DNA of 32,200 nt, from NCBI GenBank assembly GCA_007135395.1, contig SLIZ01000114.1, forward strand, positions 1-32,200, read 5' to 3'. The notes beneath the pieces were generated by a model. That model saw nothing but the letters and a program-made list of their open reading frames with translations, was not told where the DNA came from and searched no databases. A program made the translations under genes and the position numbers. This stretch comes from Wenzhouxiangellaceae bacterium (GTDB lineage Bacteria > Pseudomonadota > Gammaproteobacteria > Xanthomonadales > Wenzhouxiangellaceae). Positions 26,327 through 32,200 of the stretch are shown in pieces; the stretch's first letter is position 1, and the number at the start of each line of letters is the position of its first letter.

Positions 26327-28144
26327 TCAGAGCACGTACCGCTGGGCCAGTGCCTTCTGGGCGGCACGGACGATACCGAAGGCCGACCGCAGGTAGCGTC
26401 GGTGCAAGCCGGACAACTCGTCGGGGTTGACCAGGTGGTCGGGACGTTCGCCGCGTTCGAATTGCCGGACCTGGTGATGAAGGCGCAGGTTGGCGATGAA
26501 CCGGAAGGCGTGGATCAGGTCGTCGGCGTCCCGGGCATTGATGTTGCCGGCCTCGGCGGAGGCCTTCAGGCGGGCCTCGGTCTGGACAACCTGGATAGCC
26601 CCTTCCAGCGCCCGGACCCGGGCCAGGTCCACGATGGGAATCACGCCGCGCTTTTTGAGGTTGAGCCCCTGGCTCTGGCGACCGTCGCTTTCCTGGACAA
26701 AGCGTCGAAACAGCCCGATGGGCGGTGTATGGCTCATGGATTCGGCGGCCAGGAAGCGCCGGAAGATTTCCCGGTCCCGGGCCTGCCGAAGAACGGTTTC
26801 CTGCAGTCCGGCTCCAAGGGCCGGGTCCCCGTCGACCACTCGCAGGTCGAAAAAGATGCTCGATTGCATCACCGACTTCGGCTCCGGTTGCTGTATCCAG
26901 CCCTTGAAGGTGGATTGCCAGGCAGCCCGGGACATGCGCCATTCACCCATGGCCATGACCCCGCCGGGGCAGAAGACGTAGCCTCCGGCATCCAGCCCCC
27001 GGCATACCCGTTCGGCCATCTGGCGAAAGTATTCCCGACCGTCGGCGTCGGGCTCTTCGGCCAGAAGCAGGCCGTTGTCCTGATCGGTGACCAGCCCCTG
27101 TTCCATTCGGGCCTGGGAGCCGAAGGCCAGCCAGGCCCAGTCCATGGGAGGTGGCCCGAGATCGGCCTGCGCCAGGGCCAGCAGCCGTCGGGTACTGGCG
27201 TCGGTCAGCATGCCGGCTACGCGGCCGATCTCCGTGGCCTGGCTGCCGCTGGCGGCCAGCGAGGCCAGCACCCCCGGGCCGCGGCAGGCCACCTGGGCGA
27301 CCTCCTCGTCAGACCCGGCCCGTTGGATGGCGCGGACCAGTTGCAACGGATGGGGAGATTGCTGGCGCAGCAGGTCGCCGGCGCTTATTACGCCGGCCAA
27401 TCGGCCGCTTTCGTCGCAGACCGGCAGGTGATGGATTCCCAGCCGCATCATCTCCACCAGCGCATCGTTGATGGTTGATGCGTTCGATATGCGGGTCGGG
27501 TCCGGAGTCATCACCCGTTCAACCGGCGACTCGGGATCCACTTCACCAGCCAGTACCCGGTTGCGCAGATCCCGGTCGGTGACAATCCCGACCAGCCGGT
27601 CATCATCCACCAGGGGCAGGCAACTGATGCGGTGTTCGGCCATTCGCCGAGCGCATTCGACAATGGAAGTTTGCGGGCCGGCGGTGACTGGAGTGCGCAG
27701 TCCCAGCCCGGCGATGTTTGCCGGTGACGATTGATGCAGCGATCGCAGACGATCACCCGGACCTGCGCTGAAAAAATGTGCAACCTCCGGGTGGGCGGCA
27801 ATCAGCTTCTGCAGGGGTCCAGGAGCCAGATACCAGCTTCGGGTGACCTCATCGGCGACGACCCGGTAGGGTGGGTAGTCGCTGTCAAGGCAAATGGCAT
27901 GGCCGAAAAGCTCGCCCTCGCCCCGTTGCTCCAGGACCTGACCCTGTTCGTCTTCCAGCCGGACTGCGCCGTGATCGATGACGTAGAGGCCTTCGTCCTG
28001 TCCGGGAACGAAGCGTCCCACGGCTTCTTCTGCATCGAAGGTTCGAAGCTCGAAGTCACCGACGATGGCCTGGAGCGTAGCGAAGTCGAGCCCGGACAGG
28101 GGCGTGACGGTGGCAAGGAATTCGGGCCTTGGTTGTTCGGACAT
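26327..28144 (-). CDS. CNB-CBS-CBS-DUF294 nucleotidyltransferase-like signalling protein
   Basis: A 605-aa cytoplasmic protein. A cyclic-nucleotide-binding domain (about 10-125) keeps the GEGELFGH turn and R94 in PPYRVVA, so it may bind a cyclic nucleotide. Two CBS domains follow (about 150-205 and 212-265), each with a G-(V)I-(T/S)-x-x-D-L pattern: VGIVTDRDL and AGVISAGDLL. The DUF294 nucleotidyltransferase domain has GSQARME (342-348) and TDQDN with D354 and D356, and a helical DUF294_C tail follows. The domain resembles the GlnD/GlnE nucleotidyltransferase fold; the target is unknown. PA3233 of P. aeruginosa has this architecture beside actP (from memory). It is the last gene of the operon, 39 bp after the exonuclease gene. 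Confidence 0.88.
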   Translation of the reverse strand: MSEQPRPEFLATVTPLSGLDFATLQAIVGDFELRTFDAEEAVGRFVPGQDEGLYVIDHGAVRLEDEQGQVLEQRGEGELFGHAICLDSDYPPYRVVADEVTRSWYLAPGPLQKLIAAHPEVAHFFSAGPGDRLRSLHQSSPANIAGLGLRTPVTAGPQTSIVECARRMAEHRISCLPLVDDDRLVGIVTDRDLRNRVLAGEVDPESPVERVMTPDPTRISNASTINDALVEMMRLGIHHLPVCDESGRLAGVISAGDLLRQQSPHPLQLVRAIQRAGSDEEVAQVACRGPGVLASLAASGSQATEIGRVAGMLTDASTRRLLALAQADLGPPPMDWAWLAFGSQARMEQGLVTDQDNGLLLAEEPDADGREYFRQMAERVCRGLDAGGYVFCPGGVMAMGEWRMSRAAWQSTFKGWIQQPEPKSVMQSSIFFDLRVVDGDPALGAGLQETVLRQARDREIFRRFLAAESMSHTPPIGLFRRFVQESDGRQSQGLNLKKRGVIPIVDLARVRALEGAIQVVQTEARLKASAEAGNINARDADDLIHAFRFIANLRLHHQVRQFERGERPDHLVNPDELSGLHRRYLRSAFGIVRAAQKALAQRYVL

Positions 28145-28183
28145 GGGTTCTGGCGCTCCGGTTGGGGATCGTCTAGTGGGCCA

Positions 28184-30367
28184 CTAGTATTTGATCCGGG
28201 CGTGAAGGGTTGTGCGTGAAGCATCCCGGGCCTGGCCCAGGGTCTCGATTCCCCGGTCGCCCAATAGGCGGATCAGGCGCAGGAAGATTTCGGCGGTCAC
28301 CCGGGCGTCTCCGAGTGCCGTGTGGCGTGCCTGGACAGTCAGTCCGAAACGTTCGGCAATGGACTCCAGATCGTGGGATTCCTGTTGCGGATGGACCAGC
28401 GCCGACAGCAGCAGGGTATCGAGCACCGGGTGGTTGAATTCCAGGCCCACTCGTCCCTGGACGATTTCCAGGCAGCGCATGTCGAAGGCAGCGTTGTGGG
28501 CCACCAGGACCGTATCGGCGCAAAAGGCGTGGAAGGCCGGCAGGACCTTCTCGATGGTCGGAGCCTCACGCACCATCTCCGGGGTAATGCCATGGATGGC
28601 AGTACTTCGCGCCGGAATGGTCTGGCGGGGACGGACGAGTTGGTCGAAACGCTCCTGGGCCAGCACCCGGCCATTGACGATACGAACCGCTCCGAGCTGG
28701 ACGATCTCGTCACCTCCGGCAGGGTCAAGCCCGGTGGTCTCGGTGTCGAATACCGTGCAGTTCAGCCGGGCAAGCGGGGTGTCTTCAAGGGACCGCACGG
28801 CCTTGCTGTCGCCGAACAGATCGAAGTCGTAATACTCGGGTCGGCTGCCCAGGGGGCGGGCGGGCTCGTCAGTGGACACTTCCCGGGGTTCGGCCAGGGG
28901 CAGAAGCAAGCGTATCCGGATACGATTGCCGTCTTCGACCCGGTCAATCCAGCCGTCTCCGTCGTGTCGATCAAGAACGGTCCGTGGCGTCAGCCCCAGG
29001 GGGGAGTCGTCGCCGACATTCAGCGGCCGGTCCAGCCAGTCCGCCAGGATCCGGTCATCTCCCGCCCCGGAATAGAGAAGGTCAAGGCAGGCCCGGTTGC
29101 CGCTGCGGGTCAAACACAGACCCAGGTGCCGGGCATCAGTCTCATGGACGGCCCGCCAGGCCAGGTGAACGACAAGCTCGACCAGGCTGAAGCTTTCCAC
29201 CTTCAGCCAGAGTGACTCGTCGATGGACTCCGACTCGGCCTCGAGACCAAGACGCTCTTCCAGGTTCTGGATGGCGGCCTCGACAAGGTCGGCACCTCGC
29301 ATCTCTTCCAGCGGCCACCGGCTGGAAAGGTGACCCACCGGGGAATCGTGCAGGGATTCGATCCGCAGGCTCATGCCGGCTACTTCTTCACGGATGACAC
29401 CGAGCAGTCGGGCCCGCAGCGGCTCGTCGATATCCGGATCTTCCAGCACCTCGATGGCGGCTCGGGTATTGGCCACGGCCTGGCGGCTGCCTTCGGTGAG
29501 TGCCTGGAGCTGCCGGTCAGTCTCCGCGTCGGCCTCGTATTCCTGGGTGATGTTCTCGATCAGCAGCACGTAGCCGGTAATCTCTGGTGCTTCCGGGGCG
29601 TCGGTTTCCGTCTCATCCGGGCCGGCCAGCACCGGGGTCATGTGTACCCGCAGCAGCCGTCCGGCGGCGGTCGTTGTGACAAACCTGGCCGAGGAGCTTT
29701 GCGGGTCGCGGGCCAGCCGGCGGCGAACGGATTCCAGGGCGTGATTGATCAGCCTGCGATCGATGACCGTGAGGATGGACCGGCCCAGGCCCATGAGCTC
29801 GGCGCCGTCAGAGAACTCGGGGTTTTCGACCAGCCGGCGAAACTGCCTTCGGGCCCGGTTGTTGTAGAGCAGAATGCGGCCTTCCAGGTTGCACACCACG
29901 ACCGACTTTGTCAGCTCTGACATCAACGCGGCCAGCTGGCGCTTTTCGCGCTCGACAGCACGACTGGACTCGCGAATCCGCGTTTCCATCTCCTGTCTCA
30001 GCGCCCGATGTTCCTCCAGCAGCCGGTTGAAGGCCCTGGCAAGGGCCCTGGCCCCGGAATTGCCCCGGAGGCTCACATGGCTGCTGCCGTCGGATGTCAG
30101 CCGGGAAGCGGCCTCCTCGGCCATCCGCGCCGGCGCCTGTACGTGATGGGTTACCAGCCAGCGCACCGCCGGGGCGAGCATCAGCAGGAACATTCCGGAG
30201 GCCAGTATTAGCAAACCGGCCTGGGGTACCAGGACTTCCAGCAGCCGGTCCCGGTCTTGTGTGTCGGTGACCGCCCAAAGCAGCGCGGCCCCGGCGGTCA
30301 ACCAGGCCAGCCCGGTCAGCCCGAGGCCGACCAGCAGCGCACCGACCCGCCAGTCCGGCCGTCTCAT
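28184..30367 (-). CDS. Membrane-anchored HAMP-PAS-pseudokinase protein fused to a DEDDh 3'-5' exonuclease
   Basis: A 727-aa fusion. Two membrane helices (about 9-32 and 48-72) are followed by a HAMP-like linker (72-125) and a coiled coil (125-150). A PAS domain (about 152-275, SVVVCNLEGRILLYNNRA) comes next. Residues 285-490 look like a degenerate histidine kinase. The four-helix part has no phospho-accepting histidine, the N box reads LVELVVHLAWRAVHE without its asparagine, and only GAG and SPLGLTPRTVLDRHDG recall the ATP-binding glycine motifs. The last 190 residues form a DnaQ/epsilon-like exonuclease with D541-T-E543, D629 in AHNAAFDM, and H682/D687 in RHTALGDA, all intact. ATGA overlap with the upstream receiver gene. 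The substrate is unknown; PA3232 of Pseudomonas carries only the nuclease part (from memory). Confidence 0.85.
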   Translation of the reverse strand: MRRPDWRVGALLVGLGLTGLAWLTAGAALLWAVTDTQDRDRLLEVLVPQAGLLILASGMFLLMLAPAVRWLVTHHVQAPARMAEEAASRLTSDGSSHVSLRGNSGARALARAFNRLLEEHRALRQEMETRIRESSRAVEREKRQLAALMSELTKSVVVCNLEGRILLYNNRARRQFRRLVENPEFSDGAELMGLGRSILTVIDRRLINHALESVRRRLARDPQSSSARFVTTTAAGRLLRVHMTPVLAGPDETETDAPEAPEITGYVLLIENITQEYEADAETDRQLQALTEGSRQAVANTRAAIEVLEDPDIDEPLRARLLGVIREEVAGMSLRIESLHDSPVGHLSSRWPLEEMRGADLVEAAIQNLEERLGLEAESESIDESLWLKVESFSLVELVVHLAWRAVHETDARHLGLCLTRSGNRACLDLLYSGAGDDRILADWLDRPLNVGDDSPLGLTPRTVLDRHDGDGWIDRVEDGNRIRIRLLLPLAEPREVSTDEPARPLGSRPEYYDFDLFGDSKAVRSLEDTPLARLNCTVFDTETTGLDPAGGDEIVQLGAVRIVNGRVLAQERFDQLVRPRQTIPARSTAIHGITPEMVREAPTIEKVLPAFHAFCADTVLVAHNAAFDMRCLEIVQGRVGLEFNHPVLDTLLLSALVHPQQESHDLESIAERFGLTVQARHTALGDARVTAEIFLRLIRLLGDRGIETLGQARDASRTTLHARIKY

Positions 30368-30738
30368 GATTTCTCTGTCAGCATTTCCCGGACCTTGTCG
30401 GCCAACTCCCGGGTGGAAAACGGTTTGACCACGTAGGCATCGGCGCCCATGGCCTGTCCCTTGGCGATGTCCGTGTCGCGCCCGCGGGCAGTGAGCATGA
30501 GAATGCGCATGTCCCGGAGTTCCGGGTCCGCACGGATTTCCCGGCAGACCTCGAAACCGTCCCGGCCAGGCATCATGGCGTCGAGAAGGATCAGGTCCGG
30601 GTGCCGGTCGCGGGCCAGTTCCAAAGCCTCGTTCCCGTCCCGGGCCACAAGTACCTCGAAGCCTTCCCGTTGCATCAGGTATTCAAGCGAGATCAGGATG
30701 TTGGGTTCATCGTCAGCGATGAGAATCTTTCGGGTCAC
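30364..30738 (-). CDS. Stand-alone receiver (REC) response regulator
   Basis: A 124-aa single-domain receiver with no output domain. Starting at MTRKILIADDEPN, D9/D10 bind metal, D53 (LILLDAMMPG) is the phosphorylation site, T83 the switch threonine and K105 (VVKPF) the conserved lysine. The start is GTG at 30738 because AGGAGG lies 8 bp upstream. A GTG at 30777 in frame would place that ribosome site inside the gene. It lies 49 bp after the SSS kinase stop and overlaps the exonuclease gene by ATGA. It probably receives phosphate from that kinase and acts by protein contact, perhaps on the exonuclease or pseudokinase encoded next (inference). Confidence 0.92.
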   Translation of the reverse strand: MTRKILIADDEPNILISLEYLMQREGFEVLVARDGNEALELARDRHPDLILLDAMMPGRDGFEVCREIRADPELRDMRILMLTARGRDTDIAKGQAMGADAYVVKPFSTRELADKVREMLTEKS

Positions 30739-30787
30739 CGGCTTTTCCTCCTGCAATTCGTAATCGAAATTTTCCACCGTGACGGGA

Positions 30788-32200
30788 TCATGGCGAATCG
30801 GATTCGGTGCGGGGTATGAAGAACCCGAAGCATGCCCCGCTGCCCGGTTCGGAGTCGAGCCACATCCACCCGCCGAAGTGTTCCACGATCTGACGGCTGA
30901 TGGGCAGACCCAGCCCGGTTCCGGCCGGCCGATCCGTGCCGCTGCCAGCCTGGCGAAACTTCTCGAATACCCGGTCCTGATCGGCCTTTGCTATCCCCGG
31001 GCCGTTGTCGCGGACCGATACTCTCACCCCGTCGGTTGCGTCACGGATATCCACCGTCACCCGGCCCTGGCCCTGCGGCACATGCTTGAGTGCGTTGGAC
31101 AGAAGATTGATGAGAACCTGAACCAGCCGGTCAGCATCGGCCTGAACGTGTCTTACATGCTCATCACCGGTGAGTTCCAGTTCGGCCTCGTGTTCGGCAA
31201 AGCTTTCGCCCATGCTGGCCATGGCCCGATCAGCCACCTGGCGCAGGTCCACCGGCCCGATTTCCCACTCGGCATGGCCGGATTCGATTCGGGCCAGGTC
31301 CAGAATTTCACCCACCAGCCGGCTCAGGCGGCGGGCCTCTTCGACAATGATGCCCAGGAAGCGACGTCGCTGCTCGACCGGCATGTCCGCCTCGTCGAGC
31401 AGCAATTCGGCCATGGCCCGAATGGAGGTCAGCGGAGTGCGCAGCTCGTGAGTTACCGCCGACATGAAGTCGTCCTTGAGCCGGTCCAGGCTGCGCAATT
31501 CCTCGTTGGCCGCCTGGAGTTCGGCCGTCACTTTTTCCAGTGAGCGCTTCTTGTCCTCCAGTTCCCGGGACCAGGCCCGAACCCTTGAGGCTTCGTCGAG
31601 GATGCGCATGACATCTTCCATTTCCAGTGATTCCTCCTCGACCACCGATGCCACCATCACCCGGGCCGACGCGCTGCCAATGGCACCGGCCAGGGCCGTT
31701 TCCACTTCCTGGACCACACGGGCATCGGCGGGCATCTCTTCGTCCAGGTCGATCTGACTGTCGGCAGCGAGTTTTCCGAACAGATCCTCGGCCCTGGCGG
31801 GGCCGAGAAACCGACTGACCAGTCTTGCCAGATCGTCACTGCGGGCCGAGCCACGCCAGAACACCGGGGCCGATTGTCCGCCGCGTCGGAACACGTCCAC
31901 GAAAAGCTGGGCCTGGCCGGTTTCCCGGGCCGACGGGCCACGGGCCACCGAGACCAGAACGTAGGCGGCGATGTTGGCCAGAAGGCTCCAGAAGAGTGAA
32001 TGGGTCAGCGGGTCAAGTCCGGTGAGCCCCAGCAGACGTTCCGGGGCCAGCAACCCGATGCCGAAGGGGCCGGATTCAACAAAATCCATTGTCAACCATC
32101 CGGCCCGGGCAATCGAAGGCAGCATCAGGGTATAAATCCAGAGTGCAAACCCCGCCGTCAGCCCGACCAGCACCCCGTCCCGGGTCCCGCCTTTCCAGTA
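30788..32200 (-). CDS. SSS-STAC sensor histidine kinase, C-terminal 470 residues (5' part lies past the right edge)
   Basis: The visible part begins inside the last helices of an SSS symporter domain (YWKGGTRDGVLVGLTAGFALW). It matches the corresponding GMYWNRANRYGAMAGLVVGFGLWAY-like stretch of the CrbS-like kinase in this window. A STAC domain follows, containing FLGPARAEDLFGKLA and EVETALAGAIGSASARVMVASV, then a coiled coil (RAWSRELEDKKRSLEKV). The kinase core has the histidine of AVTHELRTPL (codon at 31448-31450), N box INLLSNALKHV, DNGPGIA and GTGLGLPISRQIVEHFGG. It has no PAS or receiver domain, unlike its paralogue. It is the first visible gene of the operon that continues with the stand-alone receiver. 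The ligand is unknown; CbrA-type kinases of this build sense or carry histidine or other nutrients. Confidence 0.92.
   Translation of the reverse strand, partial: YWKGGTRDGVLVGLTAGFALWIYTLMLPSIARAGWLTMDFVESGPFGIGLLAPERLLGLTGLDPLTHSLFWSLLANIAAYVLVSVARGPSARETGQAQLFVDVFRRGGQSAPVFWRGSARSDDLARLVSRFLGPARAEDLFGKLAADSQIDLDEEMPADARVVQEVETALAGAIGSASARVMVASVVEEESLEMEDVMRILDEASRVRAWSRELEDKKRSLEKVTAELQAANEELRSLDRLKDDFMSAVTHELRTPLTSIRAMAELLLDEADMPVEQRRRFLGIIVEEARRLSRLVGEILDLARIESGHAEWEIGPVDLRQVADRAMASMGESFAEHEAELELTGDEHVRHVQADADRLVQVLINLLSNALKHVPQGQGRVTVDIRDATDGVRVSVRDNGPGIAKADQDRVFEKFRQAGSGTDRPAGTGLGLPISRQIVEHFGGWMWLDSEPGSGACFGFFIPRTESDSP

Noticed and set aside
26077-26430. 117-codon plus-strand frame between crbS and DUF294
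   Set aside because: No ribosome site, no family resemblance, and its second half is antisense to the DUF294 C-terminus.
30739-30777. Earlier GTG start for the receiver protein
   Set aside because: It would place the strong AGGAGG ribosome site inside the gene; the GTG at 30738 follows that site by 8 bp and begins right at the receiver fold.

Overview
The window is about 32 kb of ordinary chromosomal DNA from a GC-rich gammaproteobacterium. The evidence is the set of housekeeping genes and their order. The block engB, cytochrome c4, dsbA and an EEP-family phosphatase, near polA and a DUF2782 gene, is the arrangement known from Pseudomonas and relatives. The Mg-type HemB, the DcaP-like porin and the SSS-domain sensor kinases beside acs fit the same group. 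The genus cannot be fixed from the sequence alone; a marine or halophilic member of the Chromatiales/Oceanospirillales range is a guess. I see no rRNA, tRNA, insertion sequence, prophage or CRISPR array. Genes are tightly packed, with many 4-bp start/stop overlaps.

Left part (1-10.3 kb). polA (truncated by the left edge) diverges from a small DUF2782 gene. Next, on the minus strand, comes an exopolysaccharide operon pgaA-pgaC-pgaD for poly-beta-1,6-GlcNAc. It lacks pgaB: pgaA and pgaC overlap directly. A tandem pair of 144-aa universal stress proteins follows; the second has a perfect FNR/ANR box at class II distance from a candidate -10. Then comes a minus-strand set engB, hemB, aroE.

Middle part (10.3-19.1 kb). 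On the plus strand are a diheme cytochrome c4, a DsbA-type thiol oxidoreductase and an EEP-family phosphatase/nuclease. The last runs 72 nt into a convergent TauE/SafE-type permease gene. That gene in turn shares its start region with a divergent slt lytic transglycosylase gene. A 59-aa membrane protein, a transketolase and a DcaP-like porin follow.

Right part (19.3-32.2 kb). This is an acetate and signalling region. acs and a LuxR-type response regulator lie on the plus strand. Convergent to them is a hybrid kinase with an SSS transporter domain, STAC, two PAS domains and a receiver; together they match the CrbS/CrbR (MxtR/ErdR) acetate switch. Next to it is a tightly coupled minus-strand operon: a second SSS-STAC histidine kinase (truncated at the right edge), a stand-alone receiver protein, a membrane-anchored PAS/pseudo-kinase protein fused to an intact DEDDh exonuclease, and a CNB-CBS-DUF294 nucleotidyltransferase-like protein. 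This sensory exonuclease/nucleotidyltransferase operon is the least understood and most interesting part of the window.
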